Of a DNA stretch of 64,000 nucleotides, positions 7,302 through 16,970 are shown piece by piece. The notes beneath the pieces are model-generated. The model saw only the letters and a program-made list of their open reading frames with translations, ran no database searches and was not told where the DNA came from. The stretch covers positions 1 through 64,000 of the forward strand of contig SXIH01000062.1 in assembly GCA_005772895.1 (NCBI GenBank). Reading direction: 5' to 3'. The translations under genes and the position numbers were made by a program. The DNA comes from Bacteroidota bacterium (GTDB taxonomy: Bacteria; Bacteroidota; Bacteroidia; 2-12-FULL-35-15). Position 1 is the stretch's first letter; each line of letters starts with the position of its first letter.

Positions 7302-9294
7302 CAATTTCGAAATTATCGTACAGCAATGTTTTTTTAGTAGGACTCCAAAAGTATACAGCTAAAACATCTTTTTCATCAGTAAACTCAGGAATAATAAAAT
7401 AAAACTGTCCATCCTGAATAGCGCTACTTGGTTTATAATAGTCTCTGAGTTTGTGGCTTTGGAAATTTTTTGTTTCTTCTCCGTTTGCAACTACAGCAAC
7501 CAGCTGTATCTCAGAGTCTGCTTTCAGTAGAAGGTCGCTTGAAACAGAAAGCGTAAAGGGCCCATTTTCTTTTAATTCCTTTGCTTCAATTCTAAAAGTA
7601 ATTCCATATTCTGTTACAGAATCTAGCACTGCTACTTTTGTTCCAAACTCTGGAGCATCTTTCAAATTCCATATTTCGCCAAAATGATCTTTCTCCAAAC
7701 GGTTATCAAAATCTATTCGTGTAATATAAATGGATTTCTTTTTATTAATATTCAACAAATAAGAAATTGATTTTTTTCTGAACTCTTTACTCTTTCTGTA
7801 TATAGATATTTTACCGTTTCCTGCGATAGGTTCAATCATGTATGATACAATTGGATAATATCTTAAAACATCTGAAATCAGAAAAACATCCTGAATAACA
7901 ACATAATCCCATTTTGCCCAAAACAAAGAAAAAGCAGCATCGTCTCTCACCGTTTGGTGCACTGTATACCCTTTCCGGTTCATTAAAATCAAAGGTACAT
8001 TGTAAGAATATGCATCAATCACCAATATTTTAGCATCTTTCGGAATTCCGTTTATATCTAAAAAGGCTTCCGACCCAATAAAGTTTTGACGAGTTGTTTC
8101 TACCCTATCCCAAGAAAATGTTTGATAACGTTCGTCCTGAATTTTTTGTGCACTTATTCCTGATAAAACAACAAATGAGATACTAACAATAATTAAAGAG
8201 ACTTTATAAATATATTTTTCTACTCTTATTACGTTCATCGAAAAGAGGAAGAAGAGAATGATTGGAATAAAAAATGAATCCAGAAAATAATAGTCGTGGT
8301 CGTAATATTGTTTTGCCATTGCCAGAAAATAAACTGTCGTTCCGCAAAAAGCAATGAATAAATGAAACCAGTATTGTTTATTTGTTTCAGCTATGACCCT
8401 ACGCTTAAGAAAAACTATCAATGCCAATACTGCAGAAATTGATATTAGCAGATAATGCCAGATAGTGAAATAGTGAAGACCCCAGTGATGATACATTTCT
8501 CCAAGAATTTCTTTCAATTCACTAAAATTTTTCGGAGTAGTTAAATGATCTAGAAATATCGTCCCATAAATTCTATATAAATGAAGGTTATAGAAAAAGT
8601 ACACGATTATTATTCCAAAGCCAAGAGTAAAAATTGTTACTTCAAATTTGTTGATTCGCTTTTGTTTGATAAACAAAAAGAACTGTTGAGAAAGCACAGC
8701 CAACAGAAAAATAACAAACGGCATTCTTACCAAAGCCGCCAAAGCAAAAAAGAGTATTGCTATACAAAATTGCTTTTTGTTAGTGCTAGCTCTGTAAGAA
8801 AAATAATAGTAATAGGCAATAAATGAAAATGATAAAGCAGGAATAGTGGGTATAAATCCATCCTGATAATACATATAAACCGGAGAAAGGAAAACAAACA
8901 ACACAACTAACACTGATTTTATTTCAGAAGATGTTATTTTTTTAGCGAGTAAGTAAAGATGAATCAATCCCACAATGCTCAACAATAGTGTATAGATTCT
9001 AAAAACACCTGGAGCGGTAGTTCCTGACAATTTCATAATAATTGCAACGATATAATCATTCATAGGAAAATCAACCCGCGTTATTCCATCCACAGTCATT
9101 TGATTAAATGTTTGAGGATGAAAAAAATCAAATCCGTTATTTAAAAATCCCAAGGCAATTGCATACCGGTCGCTTTGCGTCCAAGAGTGCATATAAGCTG
9201 GGAAAAGAGTGATTGTGTTGTGATAAAAAAAGACACTCAAGGCCAACAAAATAAACGAAAGAAATAAAATTCCTTTTTTATTGGACGAGTTCAT
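7279..9294 (-). CDS. Multi-pass membrane protein, glycosyltransferase family 39-like
   Basis: The 671-residue product has an N-terminal TM helix, an acidic loop (HSWTQSDRYAIALGF near residue 40) and about ten further hydrophobic segments to residue about 385. A soluble C-terminal domain of about 280 residues follows. This layout and the Asp in the first extracytoplasmic loop resemble PMT/ArnT-type (GT39/GT83) transferases that move sugars from polyprenyl carriers to lipid or protein. The assignment is by architecture only. It is last in the run lysS-YfhO-gpsA, starting 10 nt after gpsA ends, and its 3' end overlaps uvrC by 23 bp. Confidence 0.65.
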   Translation of the reverse strand: MNSSNKKGILFLSFILLALSVFFYHNTITLFPAYMHSWTQSDRYAIALGFLNNGFDFFHPQTFNQMTVDGITRVDFPMNDYIVAIIMKLSGTTAPGVFRIYTLLLSIVGLIHLYLLAKKITSSEIKSVLVVLFVFLSPVYMYYQDGFIPTIPALSFSFIAYYYYFSYRASTNKKQFCIAILFFALAALVRMPFVIFLLAVLSQQFFLFIKQKRINKFEVTIFTLGFGIIIVYFFYNLHLYRIYGTIFLDHLTTPKNFSELKEILGEMYHHWGLHYFTIWHYLLISISAVLALIVFLKRRVIAETNKQYWFHLFIAFCGTTVYFLAMAKQYYDHDYYFLDSFFIPIILFFLFSMNVIRVEKYIYKVSLIIVSISFVVLSGISAQKIQDERYQTFSWDRVETTRQNFIGSEAFLDINGIPKDAKILVIDAYSYNVPLILMNRKGYTVHQTVRDDAAFSLFWAKWDYVVIQDVFLISDVLRYYPIVSYMIEPIAGNGKISIYRKSKEFRKKSISYLLNINKKKSIYITRIDFDNRLEKDHFGEIWNLKDAPEFGTKVAVLDSVTEYGITFRIEAKELKENGPFTLSVSSDLLLKADSEIQLVAVVANGEETKNFQSHKLRDYYKPSSAIQDGQFYFIIPEFTDEKDVLAVYFWSPTKKTLLYDNFEIVIYKNQE

Positions 9295-9304
9295 TCTTAG
9301 TTTT

Positions 9305-10303
9305 TTAAGATAATTTATCGGTGAGCAATTTCATTTCAATTGCAGGAGAAATTTTTTCATAAACAATATTGTATACTGCTTCGGTAATTGGCATTTCTAC
9401 TTTATATTTTTTATTAATCTCATGTACACATTTTACTCCATAATACCCTTCTGCAACCATGTTCATTTCCAACTGCGCATAACGAACGGAATAACCTTTT
9501 CCAATCATATTCCCAAACATTCTGTTCCTACTGAATTGTGAATAAGCCGTAACCAGCAAATCGCCTAAGTATGCCGAACTTTTAATGTCTCTGTCGATTG
9601 GATGAACCACATCTACAAAAGCTTTTATCTCCTGAATCGCATTTGAAATTAAAACTGCCTGAAAATTATCTCCATAACCTAAACCGTGACAAATTCCACT
9701 GGCAATAGCAAATACGTTTTTCAAAACAGCCGAAAACTCTGTCCCGAAAATATCATCCGAAACTGTTGTTTTGATATATCTGCAATTCAATTGAGAAGCA
9801 ACGTAAGCTGCACTATCTGTATTTTGTGAAGCAATAGTCAAATAAGATAATTTTTCCATTGCTACTTCTTCTGCGTGACAAGGACCAGTGATAACTCCAA
9901 TATCGTCAAAAGGAATATTGTATTGAGAATTAAAAAATTCACCAACAATTAAATTGTGCTCTGGAACAATCCCTTTGATTGCAGAAAATACTTTTTTGTT
10001 TTTAAAGTCTTCTTCCGTTAATTCTTTTAGCGCTTCTTTCAAAAATGCTGATGGAACAGCCATTATTAATATGTCGGCTTTTGAAATGACATCTTTTAAA
10101 TTCGGACTCAAAACCAATTTAGATGTTTCAAATTCAACGGATGTTAAATAATTTGGGTTGTGCTTGTATTTATTAATATGGTCTACAACGGTTTGATTAC
10201 GCACCCACCAATGCACTTCTTTCGCATTGTTGCATAGCATCTTTACTATAGCTGTTGCCCAACTTCCTCCTCCTATTACCGCTATTTTATGTGTTTCAGT
10301 CAT
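9305..10303 (-). CDS. gpsA: Glycerol-3-phosphate dehydrogenase [NAD(P)+]
   Basis: Reduces dihydroxyacetone phosphate to sn-glycerol 3-phosphate for phospholipid synthesis. The 332-residue product shows the N-terminal nucleotide-binding GGGSWATAIVKML, the AVPSAFLKEAL segment, SAIKGIVPE, the GPCHAEEVAMEKLS motif, and the C-terminal catalytic region AVLKNVFAIASGICHGLGYG with the conserved Lys. The length is normal for bacteria. It lies between two membrane-protein genes in a minus-strand run with gaps of 43 and 10 nt. Confidence 0.96.
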   Translation of the reverse strand: MTETHKIAVIGGGSWATAIVKMLCNNAKEVHWWVRNQTVVDHINKYKHNPNYLTSVEFETSKLVLSPNLKDVISKADILIMAVPSAFLKEALKELTEEDFKNKKVFSAIKGIVPEHNLIVGEFFNSQYNIPFDDIGVITGPCHAEEVAMEKLSYLTIASQNTDSAAYVASQLNCRYIKTTVSDDIFGTEFSAVLKNVFAIASGICHGLGYGDNFQAVLISNAIQEIKAFVDVVHPIDRDIKSSAYLGDLLVTAYSQFSRNRMFGNMIGKGYSVRYAQLEMNMVAEGYYGVKCVHEINKKYKVEMPITEAVYNIVYEKISPAIEMKLLTDKLS

Positions 10304-10346
10304 GACTTTCTATAAATAATGTCCTAATTTATGTTTTTTATGGGAA

Positions 10347-12590
10347 TTAAAGCAAAAAATAATATCCTGCACTACCTAATAAAATCAACCACATCATTCC
10401 GACAAGTAAATAGCTTTTGTTTTCTTTAATCCAAATTGTGCTTAATAGTATCATTAGAATTGTAAATACAGAATAGGAAATAATTCCTCCGATAATAACG
10501 GGAGTATTCTTATATACAAATTGAACTGTATGCTCGCCATCGGGAAAGATCACCGACATTGTTAGATAGTTCGACAAAAAAATCTTCGTTTCTTTTCCGT
10601 CCACATAGGCTTTCCATCCTGTATAATTGTTCTGAAGTAATGTGAAAAGCTTAGCCCCCGGGGAATTTCCCCAAAAGGTCATCTTGTCCGGCTGGAATGA
10701 AATGATTGCTGGCTCCTCATAATAAATCGGTCTCAATTTAACCTGAGACGCTACTTCTCTTTCATCTTCATCACTCAAGACTACTGTCCAAGGCCAAATT
10801 TCTACCTTTTTGTTTTTAAGGTCAGTCTCTGAAACAACAACGTCAGAAAAATAAACCAAAGGATTCCGTAGCATAGAATCGTAAATCGGTCGTAATGAAT
10901 CCAACATCATCACTTGATTTTTAAAACAGAAAGAATTAAAAACATCTGCAGAAATGCGTTTGTGAAAAACACTCGTGTTGCGATACAATCCGTGCTTCTG
11001 CCCTATTTCTTCTGTGTTTTCAGAAATGTTATTCATTACCGGAATTGGAAAGCCTTTTGGTAAACTTGCTACATAATCATGAAGTTCTTTTGGTGATGTT
11101 TGCGAAAAACCTACATAGGCAATGTTCAACTGAGTGGCTGTTATCATATCCACAACAACAAAAAGAGTGATTATTGTTAAGCGATATTTTTCTGCTGCTT
11201 TTATAATCGTAAATAAAAGTGCAATCAAAAACAACAACTGAATGCTTCCTTGCAAAATAATATTCTGATACAGACTTGCTGCTTTTATAAAATCAAAAAT
11301 CGTTTCGTAATCTGCGAAAAAGAAAAACGATGCACTGTCGTTTTTTATAAATGCAATAACAAGCAGAATCATCATTAAACCAATTAAAACAGAAATAATT
11401 TTTACAAGTTTGTCTTTACTAATAACAAATGAGGAAAGTGTGAATGCCAGTTGTTTCCCGCCCAGCAACAATAAAACCAATATTGTAAACAAACTGAAAT
11501 AACTTGGGAAACGGAACAGATTCATGAAAGGAAAAACGCTGTATAAGATTTTGTGAACAGGGGTGTAGGAACCAAATGAGGCAAGCAGACAAACAAATGC
11601 AAATCCAAGCAATACTTTTTCTATTCCTGTTTTACTTCTGATAAGAGCTAAAATAATAAATGGTAAAATAATTATTCCGATGTACACATTACACATCGAT
11701 TGATCTGTATTAAAAAAATCAACGCTGTTAACAGTAGAAAATGGAACAAACAAAGAAAGTAAAGATTGTGGCGACAAAGGATTTACAGAAGCGCTTTTAT
11801 AATCCATTCCGCTCAAGCGGTCGATGTAGGGCTTTACCTGGAAGAACACAACAAGTACAACTGTTGAAAGTGCTGTTGTTAAAAAAACAAAAAGTGCATT
11901 TAGTTTTAATAACTGAAAAACAATTTCTTTCTTTTTTTCTCGTATTGCAGCAATAATAAAATATCCTCCGATGGCAAGAAATAAATACGCTAGTATAAAT
12001 GTAAAAGTGTGATTGCCTCCTGTGAGATTAAAAAACAAAAACAAAGATGTATAAATCGCATACTTATACGATTTTGTAACATGCATCTTGTAATAATTCA
12101 AAATAATGAAAGGCAACCAGGCTGCGCCTATCACAGCATAAAAATGTTGAACGTGAGCAACAAAAAATCCACTCAACATATAACACACTCCGGTTATAAA
12201 TGCTACTTTTTTATTTTCGTGAAAACACAGAGATAAAAAATACATCCCCATTCCAGCCATAAAAGCATAGAACACAAAAAGCAATTGAACAACATAGTTT
12301 GATTGTCCGATTGTACTTCCCAAGATCAAAGATTCTAAATACCAGGAAGGCCCCTGCAAATCGGCATGAATAGGATAGCCCAATTGTTGGTATGGATTCC
12401 AGAATGGGAAAGCCCCACTTTGTAAAGACTCAGAAATATAATGCCGCCAGGGAATCCAGCAATTGATCATATCATGCGTTACCGAATATTTCAAAAATGA
12501 AATTTGCCAGTATCCCACAATTGCAACAATCAGCAATAAGGTGATATAGATAAAATGATTTTCTTTTGCTTTTTGTTGTTGGAGCAACAT
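10347..12590 (-). CDS. YfhO-family polytopic membrane protein
   Basis: The 747-residue product has a first TM at about 15-32, a conserved periplasmic loop (DMINCWIPWRHYISESLQSG, FPFWNPYQQLGYPIHADLQG), about a dozen TM helices, a C-terminal beta-rich domain (about 560-690) and two last TM helices. The FWNPY...G loop and overall plan match the YfhO family of GT-C fold proteins, which in Firmicutes are linked to glycosylation of lipoteichoic acid or lipids. The substrate here is unknown. It sits 18 nt downstream of lysS and is probably co-transcribed. Confidence 0.8.
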   Translation of the reverse strand: MLLQQQKAKENHFIYITLLLIVAIVGYWQISFLKYSVTHDMINCWIPWRHYISESLQSGAFPFWNPYQQLGYPIHADLQGPSWYLESLILGSTIGQSNYVVQLLFVFYAFMAGMGMYFLSLCFHENKKVAFITGVCYMLSGFFVAHVQHFYAVIGAAWLPFIILNYYKMHVTKSYKYAIYTSLFLFFNLTGGNHTFTFILAYLFLAIGGYFIIAAIREKKKEIVFQLLKLNALFVFLTTALSTVVLVVFFQVKPYIDRLSGMDYKSASVNPLSPQSLLSLFVPFSTVNSVDFFNTDQSMCNVYIGIIILPFIILALIRSKTGIEKVLLGFAFVCLLASFGSYTPVHKILYSVFPFMNLFRFPSYFSLFTILVLLLLGGKQLAFTLSSFVISKDKLVKIISVLIGLMMILLVIAFIKNDSASFFFFADYETIFDFIKAASLYQNIILQGSIQLLFLIALLFTIIKAAEKYRLTIITLFVVVDMITATQLNIAYVGFSQTSPKELHDYVASLPKGFPIPVMNNISENTEEIGQKHGLYRNTSVFHKRISADVFNSFCFKNQVMMLDSLRPIYDSMLRNPLVYFSDVVVSETDLKNKKVEIWPWTVVLSDEDEREVASQVKLRPIYYEEPAIISFQPDKMTFWGNSPGAKLFTLLQNNYTGWKAYVDGKETKIFLSNYLTMSVIFPDGEHTVQFVYKNTPVIIGGIISYSVFTILMILLSTIWIKENKSYLLVGMMWLILLGSAGYYFLL

Positions 12591-12608
12591 GCAATGGGTT
12601 TTAATTAC

Positions 12609-14315
12609 CTATATGGATTCGAAAACCGGACCTTCTCTCTTCACAACATTTTTTTCTGTCAACGAGGTCAATATTTTATTCAATTGATTTTTTGAAATTC
12701 CTGTAGCTTCACTAACTGTTGCAACCGTTGCCTGATTTTGTTTTTTCACCTCGTCCAATACTTTTTGTTCATCTGCATTCAAGACTACAGCTGCTTTTTT
12801 TACTTCCTCTGGTCTCATCTGAGGGAAAAATAACACATCTTGAATAGAAACATTATTGGTCATAATCATTGCTAAACGGTCGATTCCAATACCAATTCCG
12901 GATGTTGGCGGCATACCATATTCTAAAGCGCGTAAAAAATCGTGGTCAATAAACATCGCTTCATCATCCCCGCGTTCCATTAATTTAATTTGTTCTTCAA
13001 AACGTTCACGTTGATCAATTGGATCGTTCAACTCTGAATAAGCGTTTGCTAATTCTTTTCCGTTTACCATTAACTCAAAGCGTTCTACCAGTCCCGGTTT
13101 GCTGCGGTGCTTTTTTGTTAGAGGACTCATCTCAACAGGATAATCCGTTATAAAAGTCGGTTGAATATAATTTCCTTCGCACTTCGCTCCGAAAATTTCA
13201 TCGATCAGTTTTCCTTTCCCGATATTATCTGCCACATCAATGTGTAATGTTTTACAAGTATCGCGCAATTGGTTTTCATCCATTCCGCTGATATCAATTC
13301 CGGTAAATTCTTTAATTGAATCAAACATCGTAATGCGCTTGAAAGGACGTTTGAAATCAATCATTTTATCTCCAACAGGAACAACGGTTGTTCCATTTAC
13401 ATTGATCGCAATTTTTTCTAGCAACTCTTCCGTAATATCCATCATCCAATTGTAATCTTTATAAGCAACATACAATTCCATTACAGTAAACTCAGGATTG
13501 TGTGTTCTGTCCATTCCCTCGTTACGAAAGTTGCGGGAGAATTCATACACCCCATCAAATCCACCTACAATCAATCGTTTTAAATACAATTCATTTGCAA
13601 TACGCAAATACATCGGAATGTTTAAAGTATTGTGGTGAGTAGTAAACGGACGGGCAGATGCACCACCAGGGATTGCTTGCAAAACAGGCGTATCTACTTC
13701 CAAATATCCTTTCTCATTATAAAAATCACGAATGGTGTTCACCATTTTTGTGCGTTTGATAAATGTGTCTTTTACAGATGGATTTACAATCAAATCGACA
13801 TAACGTTGACGGTAACGGAATTCTGGATCTGTTACTTCATCAAACACATTTCCTTCATCATCACGCTTCACAGAAGGCAATGGTCGTAAGGATTTACTCA
13901 ACATTTTAAATGATGTTGCATGAATAGAAGTCTCGCCTACTTTTGTTACAAAAACGTAACCCGTGATTGCTACAATATCTCCTAAATCGGTATGTTTTTT
14001 AAATAATTGATCGAATGTGCTTCTGTCTTCTTCTGTTCCAATATCATCTCTGCGGATGTAAACCTGAATTCTTCCTGTTGCATCCTGCAAACTAACAAAA
14101 CATGCCTTTCCCATATCACGGTTGCTCATTACACGACCGGCAATGCAAACATTTTTAAATTCTTCTGCTTTTTCTGGGGTAAAATTTTCCAAGATACCTT
14201 TTGCTGTTACATTGATTTCAACCAATGCAGCAGGATAAGCATCAATTCCCATTTTGGTAATCTCTTCCAGTTTCGCTCTGCGTAATAATTCCTGTTCGTT
14301 TAACTCGCTACTCAT
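12609..14315 (-). CDS. lysS: Lysine--tRNA ligase (class II) with C-terminal HTH tail
   Basis: Charges tRNA-Lys. The 568-residue product has an OB-fold anticodon-binding domain (about 55-150) and a class II catalytic core: motif 1 YNEKGYLEVDTPVLQ, motif 2 FRNEGMDRTHNPEFTVMELY, motif 3 GIGIGIDRLAMIMT. The core ends near 500. Residues about 510-568 form an extra domain with a winged-helix-like pattern (ATVATVSEATGISKNQLNKIL, then VVKREGPVF), which standard bacterial LysRS lacks. It heads a four-gene minus-strand run and has its own -7 box upstream. Confidence 0.97.
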   Translation of the reverse strand: MSSELNEQELLRRAKLEEITKMGIDAYPAALVEINVTAKGILENFTPEKAEEFKNVCIAGRVMSNRDMGKACFVSLQDATGRIQVYIRRDDIGTEEDRSTFDQLFKKHTDLGDIVAITGYVFVTKVGETSIHATSFKMLSKSLRPLPSVKRDDEGNVFDEVTDPEFRYRQRYVDLIVNPSVKDTFIKRTKMVNTIRDFYNEKGYLEVDTPVLQAIPGGASARPFTTHHNTLNIPMYLRIANELYLKRLIVGGFDGVYEFSRNFRNEGMDRTHNPEFTVMELYVAYKDYNWMMDITEELLEKIAINVNGTTVVPVGDKMIDFKRPFKRITMFDSIKEFTGIDISGMDENQLRDTCKTLHIDVADNIGKGKLIDEIFGAKCEGNYIQPTFITDYPVEMSPLTKKHRSKPGLVERFELMVNGKELANAYSELNDPIDQRERFEEQIKLMERGDDEAMFIDHDFLRALEYGMPPTSGIGIGIDRLAMIMTNNVSIQDVLFFPQMRPEEVKKAAVVLNADEQKVLDEVKKQNQATVATVSEATGISKNQLNKILTSLTEKNVVKREGPVFESI

Positions 14316-14343
14316 TTTTTGTTTGTTAAGTAATTATAATGTG

Positions 14344-14351
14344 CAAATATA
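14344..14351 (-). promoter_or_regulatory. -7 element of the lysS operon
   Basis: On the minus strand TATATTTG followed by C matches TAnnTTTGC exactly and lies 28 nt upstream of the lysS ATG, giving a leader of about 20-25 nt. No clear -33 TTG is seen. Confidence 0.55.
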
Positions 14352-14450
14352 CACGCAATAGGGCGTTAATTGATGTCTTAATTTGTCTTTTTTTAACCAT
14401 TTATTTAACCAAAAATCGTATTTTTACAGCCCTTGAAGACCTTTTAAACT

Positions 14451-15434
14451 ATGAAGACATTAGTAGCGAATTTTTCAAAACAGTTGACTGAAGCCATTGC
14501 TATTGGCAGCAGTGCTAAATTAACAGCTTCTCCAAACAAAATTTTCAATGTGTTAATTTGTGGTTTGGGCGGCTCCGGTATTGGCGGAAGTATTGTTACG
14601 GAATTGGTTGCGGGCAACGCTTGTGTTCCAATCAATGTTACAAAAGGCTATTTTATTCCTTCTTATGTGACTGAAAATACTTTGGTGATTATTTCATCTT
14701 ATTCGGGGAATACAGAGGAGACTTTAAATTGCATGGAACAGGCAATGGCAAAAAAAGCAAAAATTGTTGGGATTTCTTCCGGTGGAAAAGTGCTCGAAAC
14801 ATGCAATTCAAAAAACTATGACTGTATTGTGGTTCCGGGTGGAATGCCTCCCCGTTCTTGTTTAGGATACTCTTTAACTCAATTGTTTTTTGTGCTTTGG
14901 TTTCATAAGATCATCAACACAAATTACAAAGCAGAATTAGAAGCTGCTGTAAAATTAATTGACGCAGAAGAAAATTCAATTATTGCAGAAGCAAAAACGA
15001 TAGCTGAAAAAATAAAAGGTAAAATCCCTGTTATTTATGCTACAACCTATAACGAAGGGATTGCAATTCGTTTCCGTCAGCAACTAAATGAAAATTCTAA
15101 AATTCTTTGCTGGCACCAAATTGTTCCGGAAATGAATCACAATGAGTTGGTGGGCTGGACAGAAAAGAACGAGAACATGAGTGTTTTATTTTTTCTTGAT
15201 AAAGATGAGTATTCCAGAAATTTATCACGGGTAGAAATTAACAAGGAAGTTATTAAAAAATACACTTCTAACATTACTGAAATTTATTCCAAAGGAAATT
15301 CAATTATTGAAAAAGCAATTTATTTTATTCATTTGGGCGATTGGATTTCTATACACCTTGGCGAAATGCGTGGTGTTGATTTAATGGAAGTGAACGTGAT
15401 CAATCATTTGAAATCGAAATTGTCGGAGCTGTAG
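14451..15434 (+). CDS. Bifunctional phosphoglucose/phosphomannose isomerase
   Basis: Predicted to interconvert glucose 6-phosphate or mannose 6-phosphate with fructose 6-phosphate. The 327-residue length matches the small PGI/PMI family and is much shorter than classical PGI. Two SIS sugar-phosphate folds are visible. Key segments are GLGGSGIGGSIVTELV, the phosphate-binding SSYSGNTEETL, the VPGGMPPRSCLGYSL segment, and EMNHNELVGW with the candidate catalytic Glu and His. It lies divergent from lysS; the gene has no obvious operon partner, and a repeat element follows it. Confidence 0.88.
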   Translation: MKTLVANFSKQLTEAIAIGSSAKLTASPNKIFNVLICGLGGSGIGGSIVTELVAGNACVPINVTKGYFIPSYVTENTLVIISSYSGNTEETLNCMEQAMAKKAKIVGISSGGKVLETCNSKNYDCIVVPGGMPPRSCLGYSLTQLFFVLWFHKIINTNYKAELEAAVKLIDAEENSIIAEAKTIAEKIKGKIPVIYATTYNEGIAIRFRQQLNENSKILCWHQIVPEMNHNELVGWTEKNENMSVLFFLDKDEYSRNLSRVEINKEVIKKYTSNITEIYSKGNSIIEKAIYFIHLGDWISIHLGEMRGVDLMEVNVINHLKSKLSEL

Positions 15435-15462
15435 TTTAAAAAGGCGACTCACCATCCTAAGT

Positions 15463-15564
15463 GTCATCCCGTGCCACGACACGGGATCTCCTAATTTCGG
15501 AGCCTTAACATTCATGAGATGCTGAGCTTGTCCAGAGCGGAGTCGAAGGATAGCACGGCATGAC
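15463..15564. repeat. Intergenic repeat element with terminal inverted repeats
   Basis: GTCATCCCGTGC (15463-15474) and GCACGGCATGAC (15553-15564) are inverted copies with one mismatch. Inside are a hairpin CCCGTG/CACGGG (15468-15482) and the segment GAGCGGAGTCGAAG, whose reverse complement recurs at 33518-33531. The element is non-coding, fills the isomerase-lipB gap, and looks like the short palindromic dispersed elements found between genes in many bacteria. Confidence 0.65.
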
Positions 15565-15588
15565 GACTACTCAAGGAGCAAATCTAAA

Positions 15589-16290
15589 ATGCAAAAAGTA
15601 AAATTCATAGATCTTGGTCTTATCGACTACAAAGAAGCTTGGGACTACCAGGAAAATTTGTTCAGTGGCATTGTTAAAACCAAAGTTGACAATCGTACTG
15701 CTGCTCCCAACTCCGTTCTCCCGACTCCCAACTACCTGCTTTTCTGCGAACATCCGCACGTTTACACGCTTGGCAACACAGGTGATAAAGAACATTTATT
15801 AATCAACGAAAATCAGCTCAAAGAAAAAAACGCTACTTATTATAAGATCAATCGGGGTGGCGATATTACTTATCATGGTCCTGGACAAATTGTTGGCTAT
15901 CCTATTTTAGATTTGGACAATTTTTTTACTGACATTCATAAATATTTGCGCTTTCTGGAAGAAATTGTTATTCGCACATTGGCAGAGTACAATATTGTTG
16001 CAGGCAGAAGCGAAGGCGAAACGGGTGTTTGGATTGATGCCGACAATCCGCTAAAAGCTCGAAAAATTTGTGCAATGGGCGTAAGAGCCAGTCGCTGGGT
16101 TACCATGCATGGCTTTGCTTTTAATACCAATATCGATTTAAATTATTTCGGGAATATTATTCCTTGTGGCATTGATAAGGCGGTAACTTCTTTAGATAAA
16201 GAATTGGGCAGAAAAGTAAATGAGGAAGAAGTGAAAGAGAAATTGAAAAAGCATTTTGCTGAATTATTTGAATGTGAAATCATAAAATAA
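15589..16290 (+). CDS. lipB: Lipoyl(octanoyl) transferase
   Basis: Transfers octanoyl from acyl carrier protein to lipoyl domains of 2-oxoacid dehydrogenases and GcvH. The 233-residue product shows FCEHPHVYTLG, the signature NRGGDITYHGPGQIVGYPI, the conserved Lys in ARKICAMGVRAS, HGFAFNTN and the catalytic Cys in IIPCGI. The start is the first ATG after a purine-rich AAGGAG at 15574-15579, inside or just after the repeat element. The next gene begins one base after its stop, so the two are probably translated together. Confidence 0.97.
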   Translation: MQKVKFIDLGLIDYKEAWDYQENLFSGIVKTKVDNRTAAPNSVLPTPNYLLFCEHPHVYTLGNTGDKEHLLINENQLKEKNATYYKINRGGDITYHGPGQIVGYPILDLDNFFTDIHKYLRFLEEIVIRTLAEYNIVAGRSEGETGVWIDADNPLKARKICAMGVRASRWVTMHGFAFNTNIDLNYFGNIIPCGIDKAVTSLDKELGRKVNEEEVKEKLKKHFAELFECEIIK

Positions 16291-16291
16291 T

Positions 16292-16879
16292 TTGAACTAC
16301 TACATCATTTACAAACCTTACAAAATGATCTCACAATTCACTTCTTCTCATAAAAAGAAAAAGTGTTTGGGTGAGCTGGGATTTACTTTTCCGAAAGATG
16401 TTTATCCCTTGGGGCGATTGGATGAAAACAGTGAAGGACTTTTAATTTTAACAAACGATAAAAATTTAAACTATCGCTTATTAAAACCTGAATTTGAACA
16501 CAAACGTGTTTACTTGGTTCAATTACAAGGATTAATTACAAATGATGCGCTCAAACAATTAGAAGCAGGAGTTACCATCGCGCTTGACGCTGGTCCTTAT
16601 TTGACAAAACCCTGTAAAGCAAAACAAGTTAAAAAACCGGAAAATTTACCTCCCCGCGGACATCCAATCAGCGAGTCTTTACCAACTTCTTGGATTGAAC
16701 TGACTTTAACCGAAGGAAAATTTCATCAGGTTAGAAAAATGACTGCCGGAGTTGGATTCCCTTGTCTGCGCTTGATTCGCATAGCCATTGAAGACATCCG
16801 TTTAGAAAAAATGCAGCCTTCGGAAGTGCGTGAACTAAAGCGTGATGCTATCTATAAACGATTGAACATCGAATTGTAA
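16292..16879 (+). CDS. RluE-type 23S rRNA pseudouridine synthase, TTG start
   Basis: Family members isomerise a uridine in 23S rRNA (U2457 in E. coli for RluE). The 195-residue product lacks an S4 domain, like RluE. It has YYIIYKPYKMISQFTSS, the catalytic Asp in PLGRLDENSEGLLILTND, and the KFHQVRKMTAGVGFPCLRLIR motif. The first ATG falls inside the conserved YKPYKM segment (residue 12), so the TTG at 16292, one base after the lipB stop, is the likely start. Confidence 0.88.
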   Translation: MNYYIIYKPYKMISQFTSSHKKKKCLGELGFTFPKDVYPLGRLDENSEGLLILTNDKNLNYRLLKPEFEHKRVYLVQLQGLITNDALKQLEAGVTIALDAGPYLTKPCKAKQVKKPENLPPRGHPISESLPTSWIELTLTEGKFHQVRKMTAGVGFPCLRLIRIAIEDIRLEKMQPSEVRELKRDAIYKRLNIEL

Positions 16880-16919
16880 CCAATCGCCTCATTTTATCTC
16901 TTTTATCTGTCTGAAACCA

Positions 16920-16949
16920 TTGAAAATTGTCAATATTTTCTTACTTTCG
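16920..16949 (+). promoter_or_regulatory. Promoter of the signalling operon
   Basis: TTG at 16920-16922, 19 bp, then TACTTTCG at 16942-16949 (one mismatch to TAnnTTTG). The TTG could also be read as a start codon, but this spacing makes it more likely to be the -33 box. That moves the start of the first gene to the ATG at 16971. Confidence 0.5.
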
Positions 16950-16970
16950 TTTTCGGATAAAAAAATCCTT

